64,000 bases of DNA from Emydura subglobosa (GCA_007922225.1 ML679961.1:3082319-3146318); one strand, 5' to 3'; counted from the first letter of the stretch, positions 11,670 through 21,981 are shown. The notes: generated by a model not told the origin, from the letters alone. Translations and numbers: made by a program.

Positions 11670-12618
11670 CCTAACGTACTTATACAACCCACTAAACTTC
11701 GATTACTCAGGTACCCAGAACAATTCCATTTTGCTGCAGGAACAGTGAGTGGTTCAGTCTGTTCTGACAGCAGAACGCCCCCCTGTGGATAATACCACAT
11801 AAGAGAAATATGCAAATTTGGACAGTCGTGGATGTCTGCACCCTGCGTCGCTCCAGTTCGGAACAAAGACACTACAATGTAGAAAGCTGCTCAGACTACA
11901 AAAATCTTTCAGTTTATAAGAGGACAATTTTAGGGTTAACTAAGACGCCGCATAAATCTAAACACAACCTTATCATTACAGCAATACAGCAAATATTTAG
12001 CTGAGGTTAGTCCTGCTTTGAGCAGGGGTTGGACTAGATGACCTCCTCAGGTCCCTTCCAACTCTATGATTCTATGATTCTAAATACTATGCAAACAAAA
12101 ATCAGAGTATCAAACATACAGATTTCTTCAGCACCAAAAGGTGCACGGGCCATAAATCCTAAGCATTTAAAACATGCATCACGGATTTAGCGTTTATGTC
12201 TCCGCGCCATCCTGAGCTGAGCTAGCAGCGAGCGCCCAGTTCTTTGAATGGGCTGGTGTCCTTCTCCGCATGGTTATCTTCTTGCTGCAATAACTAAAAG
12301 CAGGCCTGAGAGCATCAGCCCTCAGGACAGAGATCTCCACCTGCCCTTCGGTAGGGCTGGATCTGGCTGAACTAATGCAAGAGTTTTGAGCAACAGCTCC
12401 CCACTCCCACATAAAACATACATCACAAACACACATAATACAATATTCTTAACCAACTCTCAACAACAAATTCTAAAACAGAATCCTAAATAAGGCTGGC
12501 TCCAACACATCCCTGCAATAAGGAAAAGGGGGTCAGGGAGCATCAGCCCACGGAGCAGAGATCTTCACCTGCCCACCAGTACAGCTGTATCCTCTGGGGC
12601 CGGCTGAACTGACTGACA
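11670..12618 (-). repeat. 3' LTR of Gypsy-2 (U3 part missing)
   Basis: It is homologous to 18536-19443. The first part, 11700-12126 minus an inserted CR1, is about 96% identical by eye to 18566-18902. The part beyond 12126 is markedly more diverged, with indels. The homology ends at CTGAACTGACTGACA, where integrase sequence starts on the other side. The element's TATA box and U3, seen at the right-hand LTR, have no counterpart here. Confidence 0.75.
11996..12081 (+). mobile_element. CR1 3' end inserted in the 3' LTR
   Basis: This 86-bp, strongly 5'-truncated CR1 tail starts at TTTAGCTGAGG and ends in CTATGATTCTATGATTCT. It is flanked by AAATA on both sides (11991-11995 and 12082-12086). The other LTR has an uninterrupted GCAAATACTATGC at the same spot (about 18855-18870), so insertion followed integration of Gypsy-2 and left a 5-bp target duplication. 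Confidence 0.92.
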
Positions 12619-12639
12619 TACTTCCTCCACTGAGTTTTT

Positions 12640-13170
12640 CAAAATCCTCCCAGGTCCTGAACGCACTCAACAGCTTTCTGTTGAATCACTCTGTTTCCTC
12701 GTGGGTGATAAGGAGTCGGTTTTGATTGTACCCACACTAGGGTGCATAGCTCAGCTAAAAACTCTGATTCAAAGTTTGCTCCTTGATCACTGTGTCTCCT
12801 TTTTGGAAAACCATAGTGACAGAGGAAAATGTTCCATGCTGTAGTAGCAACAGTTTTGGCTGTTTGGTCTTTAGTAGGATATGCTTGGGCTTATCCAGTA
12901 AAATAATCAGTCACCACCAAAATGTTCCCTGTATCATGGTCATCAGAAATCTATGCATATTAACGCCAATGGTGAATAAACCTCAATATTCACTAAAGGC
13001 ATTGCCTTTTCTGCTTGAGCTTTTCTTCTGATACACCTCTCACAGGTTCTGCACTTACGGTTGACATAAACTTCCATTCTAGGCCAATAGAAGCTGTCTC
13101 TGACTAATTTTAAAGTTTGTTCTGTGCCCTTGTATCCAACTTCTTCATGGATGCCTTGCAATACCAAAGA
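12640..13170 (-). pseudogene. Gypsy-2 integrase remnant
   Basis: The frame at 12943-13167 shows the N-terminal zinc-binding domain: IHEEVGYKG, then RDSFYWPRMEVYV, then CRTCERC. In the HHCC set the second His is replaced by Tyr (GYKG) and both Cys are kept. Toward 12640 the core can be followed as ICIDF (first catalytic Asp), NILVVTDYFTG, then HSDQGANFES (second Asp) and TPYHPRGN. The stretch where the catalytic Glu belongs reads VIQQ, so the third residue is lost, and the frame then stops near 12650. At least one stop lies between the two Asp motifs. The C-terminal domain is missing. Defective. Confidence 0.85.
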
Positions 13171-13589
13171 GAATACGGGATTACTAACTGTTTAGTGACA
13201 TCTTCTCTCCATTTCTCTCTTCAACAGAGTAACTCTTCATTTAAGTAAAGTCAATTCCACTCTCTTCGTAGCAAATGAATCTTCGAAGATTCCTGTCCCT
13301 CCTTTCCCGTACTAAGCCTTTTTTTGTCTTCCATCTTCTGAGTGTTTCTTGCCACTGACTTATCTTCCCTCTATATCTTTCTCCAATCTCCAACACGAAG
13401 TCCAGGCATACTGGGGTTTCCCAGCCGTAGCTCTGGGCATTTTTACTCATCTGGCTCAATACTATCATCACAAGACAGCAATTCGATCATCAAAGGACTA
13501 TATTTACTGGTATCTTCTCCACATCTCTGCACCATAATATCTACTGCTTGGTTTTGACACATAGCAACAAAGGTAGCTGCTGACAATTG

Positions 13590-14305
13590 TTCCTGGTGCT
13601 CAGACACGAGTTTGGCTCTGGATAAAATTTCTGAAACTCGCACTTGAAGCTCTTATTTTCATGGTCAGAGTCATGCGGTCTACGTGATAGATCATCTGCA
13701 TTCCCATTCAGTTTGCCTGACTTGTATCTGATGATGAAATCATAAATCCCTCCTGCTGCCAGGCATCAATGAGATGTGTAATACTTATGCTAGGGGGTTA
13801 TCATCAGTCACAACCTCAAACTTTACTCCACACATATAGTTGTGGAATTTTTTGGATACAGCGCATTTGAGTTCTAGGAACTCAAGTTTCCGGACAGAAC
13901 AGCTCTGTTCACGTGCACTCAATCCTCGACTATCAGTTCCATTTCATTTCATTCAATCCTCGACTGCCAGAAGCAATTACTCTGCGTCTTCCTTCTTGTT
14001 CTTCGTATAGTAACTCTGCCAAAGCTGGCATCTGTACGTAATATATATGGAAGCTTTCAGTCGGCAAACACCAAGATGGGCACCATTGTTAACAGTTCTT
14101 TTATGATTTCAAAGCCTTCCTGACACCTGTCAGTCCATTGATCCATTAGCTTTTCAGAGCTTTTGGCTACACCACAATATCCCTTCTTCAGTCCTTGCAC
14201 TCTGACCACAAGGAGTGACATCAAAGGCTTAGTAATAGCTGAGTATTTCTCTACAAATCTTCTACAATATCCTGTGAATCCCAAGGAAGTCCTTACTTCT
14301 CTCAC
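13590..14305 (-). pseudogene. Gypsy-2 RT connection and RNase H remnant
   Basis: 14057-14305 encodes VRTSLGFTGYCRRFVEKYS, the loop just after the gypsy reverse-transcriptase palm, and ends in VPILVFAD, where RNase H begins. Continuing with breaks toward 13790 are LSAREQSC, LEFLELKCAVSKKFHNY and VVTDN, all characteristic of gypsy RNase H. The expected catalytic HVDAS-like motif appears as RTDAS with a frame change right after it. Near 13910-13975 a stretch containing TCAATCCTCGACT is locally duplicated. Non-functional. Confidence 0.75.
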
Positions 14306-14399
14306 AGGCTATGACCTTGGCCAATGCTTCGAAGCAGACAGCTTGTCAGAGGCAGGTTGTGCATCCTTCTGTCAGATCACATGTCACAAATACTAAACA

Positions 14400-16200
14400 A
14401 ATATTTGAAAAAACTTGCACTTAGAAATTGACAGCTTCAATCCATATTCTACCAAATATTGGAGAGCCTTCATGAGCCCTGCTTCATGTTCCTCAAGGGT
14501 GGCTGAGAATATTAAGTCATCTAGGAATGCTGTGACTTTCTATGAGGTTGATTTCCTTCATAACATGTTCCATCATCTGTTCGAAAGTCACAGGGCATTG
14601 GCCAGTCCTAGTGGCTTCATACAGAACTGCCAGTTTCCCATTGGCACAGTCAATGCTGTTTTGGGCCTATCCTATTTCTCCACCTCAATTTGATAGTACC
14701 CAGTTTTCAAATCAAGAACACCACTTGAATCCAGAAAGCAAAGACTGAGCTTCCTCTATTCTTGGTAAAGGATTCTTGGTAAAGGATAGTGCTCAATGGC
14801 TCCATGTCTAGCTGGCAGCCGGTCACAAGTGGAGTGACCCATGGGTTGGTCCTCGGGCCAGTTTTGTTCAACATCTTCATTAATGATCTGGAGGATGGGG
14901 TAGATTGTACCCTCAGCATGTTTGCAGATGACACTAAGCTAGGGGGAATGATAGATACGCTGGAACGTAGGGATATGATACAGAAGTACCTAAACAAACT
15001 GGAGGATTGGGCCAAAAGAAATCTGATGAGGTTCAACAAGAACAAGTGCAGAGTCCTGCACTTAGGACGGAAGAATCCCATGCACAGCTACAGACTGGGG
15101 ACCGACGAGCTAGGCAGCAGTTCTGCAGAAAAGGACCTGGGGGTAACAGTGGATAAGAAGCTGGATATGAGTCAGCAGTGTGCCCTGGTTGTCAAGAAGG
15201 CTAATAGCAAATTGGGCTGCATTAGTAGGAGCATTGCCAGCAGGTCGCGGGAAGTGATTATTCCCCTCTATTCGGCATTGGTGAGGCCGTATTTGGAGTA
15301 TTGTGTCCAGTTTTGGGCCCCCCACTACAGGAAGGATGTGGAGAAGTTAGAGAGAGTCCAGTGGAGAGCAACGAAAATGATTAGGGGGCTGGAGCACAAG
15401 ACTTATGAGGAGAAGCTGTGGTGAACTAGGCTTGTTTAGTCCGCAGAAGAGAAGAATGAGGGGGGATTTGATAGCAGCCTTTAACTACCTGAAAGGGGGT
15501 TCCAGGGAGGATGGAGCTAGGCTGTTTCTCAGTGGTGGCAGATGACAGAACAAGGAGCAATGGTCTCAAGTTGCAGTGGGGGAGGTCTAGGTTGGATATT
15601 AGGAAAAAGTTTTTCACTAGGAGAGTGGTGAAGCACTGGAACAGGTTAACTAGAGAGGTGGTGGAATTTCCATCTTTAGAAGTTTTTAAGCTGCGGCTTG
15701 ACAAAGTCCTGGCTGGGATGATTTAGCTGAGGTTAGTCCTGCTTTGAGCAGGGGTTTGGACTAGATACCTCCTGAGGTCCCTTCCAACTCTAATTTTCTA
15801 TGATTCTATGATATGCATCCTTCCTGATGATGCTAGTATGTCAACTTTAATCCACCACCATCCTGGAGGCACCAGTCTTCTTTCTGACTATACAACTGGA
15901 GAAGCATAAGGACTATTTGACTCCTCCATGACTCTGCATGCTAACAGTTCACAAAGGTGCTGACGCAATTCCTCTGAAACAGTTGGTGAAACCAGCCTTG
16001 TCCTTTCCTTGACAGGCATATTGTCTCACCGGTGAATAGCGTGAGTCGCTTCCTGGACACTACCCATATCCGAATAATGCCTGGAGAAAGCTGCTTCTGC
16101 TTCTTGGGAGATTCTCTTCTCAAGATGCTGTTTATAATCAGAACTTACAGGGGAATCGCTAAAATCCAAAGTAAGAAGGGTGTCATCTCCTTTTATAGCT
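14400..16200 (-). pseudogene. Gypsy-2 reverse transcriptase, split by a CR1
   Basis: From the right the minus strand reads SSCIVRKKTGA and MVVD, the RT finger motifs, then KDA. Here a CR1 (14786-15813) interrupts the domain. It resumes with ECLPRIEEA-like sequence, FENWVLS, a segment matching PLGLANAPVTFEQMM in two frames, and the catalytic box FLDD at 14516-14527, followed by LEEHEAGLMKALQYLVEYG split between frames. FLDD replaces the common YLDD. Several stops and frameshifts lie between these motifs. The order and motifs identify a gypsy-type RT. Confidence 0.82.
14786..15813 (+). mobile_element. CR1 LINE inserted in Gypsy-2 RT (opposite orientation)
   Basis: It covers the CR1 ORF2 palm to C-terminus and the 3' tail. 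The frame 14789-15424 encodes [29 protein letters not shown], the RT active-site box FADD (in [11 protein letters not shown]) and the [19 protein letters not shown] block. The frame breaks at 15421-15424 (TGA after EEKLW) and resumes at 15511-15726 with RVVKHWNRLTREVVEF. The 3' end is TTCTATGATTCTATGAT. It is close in sequence to the copy at 44732-46721. The 5' junction carries a 14-bp tandem duplication of the gypsy sequence (14758-14785). Confidence 0.93.
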
Positions 16201-16518
16201 GGCTTTGGCTTGACCAGTCCAGGACGCCGCCCTTAGCAATCATGCACTTTCTGGGTAGCATGATTCCATGAGAACTTACGTTCTGCAGGAATACAGTGAT
16301 CCTATTACAGGAAGCTGTAGCTACTGGCTACTATGGAGAACTGAGGATTTATCACTAGCCCTGCTGGAAAAGTTGAATTTTCTGCATCTTCTAGTATGAT
16401 TTTGAGTTGTTCCTCTCCTGGTAACATCCACTTCCATTAACTTTCTTTACTTCACCTGGCGATAGCGTCACTTGCTTACCCCACCCACGGCAACTCTTGC
16501 AATTCTCTTTGCAGTTCT

Positions 16519-17016
16519 CTACTGAGACCTCTTCAGAGCACTATGCACAGTGCATGCCTCATCCCCTACAGTAACAACGCGCAATTTCTGCAGGACATGG
16601 GAGCCTGCCTGTCGCTCACAGTCTTCTTTACATTTCCATAGAACATTGATGCCCATAATAAGTGGCACTGAAGCTGGTGGATTCTGATCAAAGCATATCA
16701 GTGTGATGGCCATCCCTTTCTTGACTGTTCCACAACTTTCTTGGGGGAATCAGATTGAGGCAATGATGTATCCCAAATCAGGAAGTTCTCGATCTACAGG
16801 TCTTATTACCTGAAGTACTTCCTCCATTGGATGCAATTCTGTATGTGCCAAATGCTTTTTGTAAAATTCCTGAGTTATGTAGGTTACATGGCAACCTGTT
16901 TCTTTTAAGCATTTGCATGTCCCTTCCTCAATGAATATCATGGAGTGACATGATTCTCCCACCAGTTCACTTAGCACCTCCTTCCATTTAGTCAGCCCCT
17001 CAGAAGTTATTTCCAA
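16519..17016 (-). pseudogene. Gypsy-2 aspartic protease remnant
   Basis: The frame 16750-17016 reads GTCKCLKETGCHVTYITQEFYKKHL, which aligns with the gypsy protease active-site region (normally D-T/S-G followed by xVT and a Y/F-K-HL helix). The catalytic Asp is replaced by Glu (ETG), which would abolish activity. LGYIIASI follows. The frame 16519-16713 continues with CFDQNPPASVPLIMGINVLWKC, matching the C-terminal 'P-I-I-G-T-N' flap-end motif. The two parts are in different frames. Position between gag and RT fits. Confidence 0.8.
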
Positions 17017-17119
17017 TCTTACAGTTTCCAGCTGGCTTCTGAGATTTTGGAGCTTTGTGCAGTTATGGTCGCTCCCTTCTAGAAACTAACTTCTTTTGGA
17101 CTAACTCAGTGTTGAGTGG

Positions 17120-18431
17120 CTCAGTGTACATAGTACTAGAACGATCCTCCTTAGCACAGTTGTAACGATGGATTCCTCAGCAGCTAAGGGTGTTTTCTGA
17201 AACTTAGGAGAGCTCTCCTGCTTTGCTAGGCGTTACCTCTTTGGAGTTTCAGGTCCTTCCATTAACTTGGCTATGGCTCCTTTAAGTTGAGCAATACGGT
17301 TTTTCATCTTCCTTGACTCTCCTGTACCATAACTCAAGCTGCATTCAGCTTCTATGGTATGGCATGAGCTACTAGGCTTAGACTGTGATTTTCCTAGCTG
17401 TTTAAACCATCTTTGCTCTTTCACTGCTTTTTCTTCTTCAAATTGCTGGATTTTGTACAGCAGTTGAGAATATTGGAAATAATCATGCCCAATGGTCCCT
17501 CAGATGTAGCTGTGTAATCAGGGACACATCCCAACATCCATGAGTAAATTGCCTTATTGGCTGTACATTAGGGTTTTTCTGGCATCCATATCTTCTGCTC
17601 CATTACCTTTCTCCAACAGCTGTTTAATCTTCCCAAATGCTCAGTGGATTTTTCCATGGATTTCTGAAATGAATTGTGCATACAGTTCATCACTGCTGGA
17701 AAGGAGGCCATATTTTTTTCCCAGCTCTGTCAAACACTCGTCTCCACTGATAGATTTCCCTGCACTGAAAGCTGCATTCAAAGCTGGAGGTGGCAAGCTT
17801 TCTAGTGACTTCCTTTTCCTTCCCATGGCAGACAATTTGGGATCTTCTAGTAGCTGTTTTATTTGACACTTCCAAGTACCAAAATCTACCTCCCCACTGG
17901 GATGTGAAGAATGACCGGAGAAACACTTCAGTTTGTAGGATGTATGGAGGTAGGTGGCAACACCTTCTGTAGATTTTACCACTTTATGCACTCCCTCTGG
18001 AATAGCAAATGTGGGAATAAAATGTGTTTGAATATCAGGGAAGAGAATGTAAACTCTCTGGACTACCTACATGAAGCATTACCGACCTGGTTAGTATTAA
18101 TTGCACTATGCTCTGAAATCACTCTTGCTGTTAAAGGTTGTCATCTTTGGATACCTGCCATCAGGAGTACTATGGTAAATTTTCTTCAGTTTAATGGGAA
18201 TCACATCCATTCTCCATTCAATTTAACCTGTCCACATTCTTTTCTTAACATTTGAACTGCAAACTTCTTACTATGATCACAAATTGCAATATCTTGTGTG
18301 GCACCTTGTTGCCCCTGAAGTCTGGTTACCGTCCCATCCGCTCTCAAAGCACGGGTCAGTGCTCTTCGTAACAATAAGTGAATCCAGATTGAGTGGTCTG
18401 GATCAGGCTGATAAAGCTTGCAAAGTTCCAT
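17120..18431 (-). pseudogene. Gypsy-2 gag (PNMA-like)
   Basis: It starts near 18431 with MELCKLYQPDPDHSIW. The frame 17641-17991 carries KCFSGHSSHPSGEVDFGTWK, QLLEDPKLSAMGRKRKSLES, LPPPALNAAF and KKYGLLSSSDELYAQF. This is the capsid pattern shared with PNMA/ZCCHC-family gag (FSG...GE..F..W...LL). Farther on, QFTHG-W-type text (17530-17560) and a degraded CCHC knuckle near 17130-17180 are visible in shifted frames. Multiple frameshifts and stops make it a pseudogene. The PNMA resemblance is my inference from motif pattern and is not a database result. Confidence 0.72.
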
Positions 18432-18516
18432 ATTCCGTATTCAATAAACAATCTAAATTCCTTCTGAACAACTCCAGGGAAATTCAATTAACAATTGTCA
18501 ACCACAAGACGGCACT

Positions 18517-18534
18517 GTCCCTGTTCAGGCACCA
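18517..18534 (-). other. Primer-binding site, tRNA-Lys(UUU)-type
   Basis: The minus strand reads TGGTGCCTGAACAGGGAC. The canonical tRNA-Lys(UUU) primer site is TGGCGCCCGAACAGGGAC, so 16 of 18 match, and both mismatches are C-to-T at CpG. It lies just inside the 5' LTR, where a PBS is expected. Confidence 0.8.
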
Positions 18535-18902
18535 CAATTTTTAAACATCTGTAACTCATTACATTTGATTACTCAAGTACCCAGTATAATTCCATTTTGC
18601 TACAGGAATAGTGAGCGGGTTCAGTCTGTTCTGACAGCAGAATGCCCCCCTGCGGATAATACCACATAAAAGAAATATGCAAATTTGGACAGTCGTGGAT
18701 GTCTGCACCCTGCGTCGCTCCAGTTTGGAACAAAGACACTACAATGTAGAAAGCTGCTCAGACTACAAAAATCTTTCAGTTTATAAGAGGACAGTTTTAG
18801 GGTTAACTAAGACGCCGCATAAATCTAAACACAACCTTATCATTACAGCAATACAGCAAATACTATGCAAACAAAAATCAGAGTATCAAACATACAGATT
18901 TC

Positions 18903-18989
18903 AAAATGTGTTTGAATATCAGGGAAGAGAATGTATGCTCTCTGGACTACGTACATGAAGCATTACCGACCTGGTTAGTATTAATTGCA
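18903..18989. repeat. 87-bp duplicate of 18019-18105 inside the LTR
   Basis: AAAATGTGTTTGAATATCAG up to TTAGTATTAATTGCA repeats the gag-region sequence at 18019-18105, same orientation, with 3 mismatches in 87 bp. In the other LTR the same place holds 10 unrelated bases (TTCAGCACCA). The LTR copies are similar to the left of this patch and much more diverged to its right. Confidence 0.9.
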
Positions 18990-19466
18990 AAAGGTGCACA
19001 GGCCACAAATCCTACGCATTTAAAACATGCACCAATGATTTGGCATTCATGTCTCCACACCATCCTGAGCTGAGCAAGCAGCGAGTGCCCAGTTTTTTGA
19101 ATACACTGGTATACTTCTTCTTCTTCTTGCTGCAGAGATCCCTCAAAGCAGAGATCTTCACCTGCTCTCCAGTCTGACTGCCTCCCTCTGGGTCTGGCTG
19201 AACTAACTGAAGAAATATGACCAGCAGCTCCCCCCGCGTCCCCCTTCCACATAAAACATACATCACAAACACACATAATACAATACTCTTAACCAACCAC
19301 AATTCTGAACAGGGAATCCCTAACTAAGTTTGGCTCTAACACATACCTGCTATTAATAAAAGCAGGCCTGTGAGCATGAGCCCGCAGAAATCTTCATCTA
19401 CCCTCCAGTACAGCTGTCCCCTTTTGTGTCTGTCTGAACTGACTAATGAGTTTGGAGCCTTTTCTC

Positions 19467-19474
19467 TTTATATG
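19467..19474 (-). promoter_or_regulatory. TATA box of the Gypsy-2 5' LTR
   Basis: The minus strand reads CACATATAAAGAG, located just upstream (in minus-strand sense) of the region shared by both LTRs. It is a plausible U3 promoter for the element. The missing counterpart beside the left LTR supports loss of U3 there. Confidence 0.55.
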
Positions 19475-19480
19475 TGGAAG

Positions 19481-19915
19481 TGGGATTAGCCCCCACGCTT
19501 GCCCTACAGAGCGTGATGCAAGGGCTTGTAACCTTTTCCCTTTGTGTCCCTGTTAGCCCCAGACTAGCTCGGGTCAGTGGACAGCTGCTCCACACTTCTG
19601 GCAAAAAAATAAAACAAAACTGGACTACTACTGTTTAAAAGGAACAGGGACAGAAACAGGACTTACACTTACACATCAGCCCACTAGCCCCTCCCCTCCT
19701 GCACACCTGGGCGTACAACCTGTGTGCACTGCCAAACACACTTCGCAGCAGCCTGGAGCAGGCTGGCAGTGTGTTCTGTGCACACTGATTTTTTATTGCA
19801 CAGGTGAGGTGAAATGTGCTGGATTCAAGTTCCCCCATCGCCTCTCTGTTTTGCATAGGCACAGCTGCCTTGTCTAGTGCGTGCAGGACATGTCAATAAG
19901 GGGTTCTTATATTAG
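19481..19915. other. Possible remaining U3, otherwise nothing recognised
   Basis: The first 100 bases or so may belong to the U3 of the Gypsy-2 LTR, but no second copy is available to fix the end. The rest shows no feature. Confidence 0.35.
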
Positions 19916-19917
19916 TG

Positions 19918-20384
19918 GTCTGCCAGAGAACAGCCACAAGAATGATGAAAGGACTAGAAAACATGCCTTCCAGTGATAGGCTCAGTGAGATCAATCTATT
20001 TAGCAAAACAAAGAGAAGGTGAAGGGGTGATTTGATTACAGTGTATAAGTATCTACATGGGGAACAAACATTTAATAATGGGCTCTTCGGTCAAGCAGAG
20101 AAAGGTACAACACCATCCAATGGCTGGAAGTTAAAACTAGACTAATTCAGACTGGAAATAAGGCCTAAATTTTTAAGAGTGAGAGTAATTAACCAGTGGA
20201 ACAACTGACCAAGGGTCATGGTGGATTCTCCATCACTGGCAATTTTTAAATCAGGATTGGATGTCCTTCTAATGGATCTGCTCAAGGAATTATTCTGAGG
20301 AAGTTCCACGGCCTGTGTTATACAGGAGCTCAGACGAGATGATCCCGATGATCCCTTCTAGTCTTGGAATCTATGAATCTTTGA
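19918..20384 (+). mobile_element. CR1 LINE 3' fragment (diverged subfamily)
   Basis: CCACAAGAATGATGAAAGGA through GATGATCCCTTCTAGTCTTGG to TCTATGAATCTT follows the ORF2 C-terminus and 3' UTR of an older CR1 subfamily, the one with TTAACCAGTGGAACAACT. It is 5'-truncated and holds many stops. The weak tail has one ATCTATGAATCT unit. Confidence 0.85.
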
Positions 20385-20726
20385 GGTATTATGTTTGCAC
20401 TGAGCTGGAAGGCATTTGGTGCCATTGGCACTCTCTTCCTACTTCTGCCATGTGCTGGATGGACCATCAGGCCCTTGGCTGGTTCATTAAACTAGGGGGA
20501 AAACATCCTAGGCAATGTCCCCACGGTCCTGAACCTGCCTGCCTGCCTGAATGGGAATTAAAGTGGGGAGGCCTTTGTCAACCACTCAAGTCTTTCTTCT
20601 TTCATGGCTGCTGTTGCACTGGCTGAAGTCTCGGCACTAACAGGGAAATGATGAGTCTGAACACTTTGGGCTATGGAGTTTCAGTACCTCACGCTCATAA
20701 ACAGGAATGTATGTAGATAGAATTTA
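20385..20726. other. No gene recognised
   Basis: Nothing assignable is seen in this short interval between repeats. Confidence 0.4.
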
Positions 20727-20860
20727 TGGGAGAGGGCCTTTTCAAAGTGCTCAGTGCTGGCATCAATAATAAAACTAACAGTTCTTTCAATGGAGCAGAA
20801 TTAGGCTTATGTGGAGCCTTTTGAAAATCCCACCTTGGGTGTCTCACTTCATACTTTGTC
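20727..20860. repeat. Palindromic repeat (TTTTCAAAGTGCTC ... CCTTTTGAAAATCCCACC)
   Basis: The ends TTTTCAAAGTGCTCAGTGCT and TTTTGAAAATCCCACCTTGG, with a central TTCAATGGAGCAGAATTAGG, form a degraded palindrome. The centre has the same CAATGG-type core as the other palindromic repeats in the window. Confidence 0.5.
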
Positions 20861-21287
20861 CAGTCACAGGCAGGGCCCCACTTTACCGAGGCCTGGAGGC
20901 CCTGGGGGGCCCGGCCCAGGCTGCAACCCCCATTACCACGAGGAAAAAAATGTCCATGGCTCATGAGATTGTACGTCTGGGATGAGGGATTGTGGTCTGT
21001 GTGTGGGAGGGGGCCCGTGTCACAAGTTTGTACTGGGCCCGAAAACATTTTTCTTGGGCCCTGGTCACGGGCCTACTTACATCTGCAAATATGGCATTTG
21101 CACATGGCATTTATCGCATGGAAGTCAGGGAACACTTCAGGGAAATGTGACTCCCTGGATCTTGCCCCACAGCTGACCCCCAGGAAGAAGCCTTGCCCTC
21201 CACAGCAGCAGCATATGGCCCAATAAAATGGCTTTGACAAACCTAGCTGAAAGCTCAACCTCCTCTAGCCTGGACATGGGACAATGA

Positions 21288-21490
21288 AACCGCCTTCGGG
21301 GAATCGACAGCTCCGTTTTTCAATGAAAAAACAAAACATTTTGTTTTGGACAAAACCCCACGTTTTCAGCTTTCCGTTTTTTGTCTAACAGGAAACGTTT
21401 TACCAACATGAAAGTTTTCTGGAAATTTTTTCATGTTGTTCAAAAAGCCATTTTTTGCTTTAAAAAAAAAAAGTTTAGACAAAAAAAATG
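21288..21490. repeat. T/A-rich low-complexity repeat
   Basis: It alternates TTTTT and AAAAA tracts (CGTTTTTCAATGAAAAAAC, TTTCATGTTGTTCAAAAAGC) and includes an A run at about 21462-21472. It resembles an AT-rich palindromic interspersed repeat. No coding signal. Confidence 0.45.
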
Positions 21491-21499
21491 TGACCAGCT

Positions 21500-21981
21500 T
21501 TAATTATTATTTTTAAAGGCATTTGGACGTACTCCTATTACCACTGGTTTAGAAGTGATTAAAGTTTTCGCTGAGTTCTAGTCTCGTCACATCAATGAAT
21601 GTGGTCATATTCTCTGGGTCTGTCATCATGACTCTTTTACCATAAGAAAAAGTTCAGGTGTGGAGCATCTCTGGGCTACTGAAAACAAGATTTGCATCTT
21701 TGCTCTTTCAAATATAAATGTGGATGTTACTTCCCCGGCCAGGAGAAAATCAGATTTCATGTTTTATCTAGTTTCAATAATTACTATCATGGTATATTTT
21801 ATCAGGAGGAAACTATGGATCTCATCAGAAGAAATATCTTCCTATCCCATTTCTTTTCTAGTATAAGTGCATATTTACGTTCACAACAAACCCACTGAAA
21901 AAAAAATCATCCCTGATTATATGTTATTGTTCATTGCTTGCAGAATGTTGCTCATAGTCTAACGATCTCCCCTGCCCCCTG

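Larger units (their letters stand above)
11670..19480 (-). mobile_element. Decayed Ty3/gypsy LTR retrotransposon with PNMA-like gag ('Gypsy-2')
   Basis: Reading the minus strand gives, in order: LTR, primer-binding site, gag, aspartic protease, reverse transcriptase, RNase H, integrase and LTR. That is the gypsy order, with integrase last. The LTR copies lie at about 18536-19480 (5') and 11670-12618 (3'). The internal region is about 5.9 kb including a 1.0 kb CR1 insertion, so about 4.9 kb originally. The integrase is cut off before its C-terminal part and the 3' LTR appears to lack its U3 part, so a deletion probably joined integrase to LTR near 12620. Stops and frameshifts occur throughout. 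Gag resembles the class from which vertebrate PNMA genes were domesticated. Exact outer ends are uncertain and no target-site duplication was found. Confidence 0.85.
18536..19480 (-). repeat. 5' LTR of Gypsy-2
   Basis: It is the right-hand copy of the LTR also found at 11670-12618. Homology is clear from 18566 (TTGATTACTCAAG) to about 19443. Beyond this lies a minus-strand TATA box, so U3 likely extends rightward past 19480. The left limit is set by the PBS at 18534. The copy contains an 87-bp patch of gag-region sequence (18903-18989) that the other LTR lacks. Confidence 0.78.

Noticed and set aside
11670..19480. Host PNMA gene rather than a transposon
   Set aside because: The PNMA-like gag is followed by protease, RT, RNase H and integrase remnants and is flanked by LTR copies with a primer-binding site, so it is an element and not a domesticated gene.
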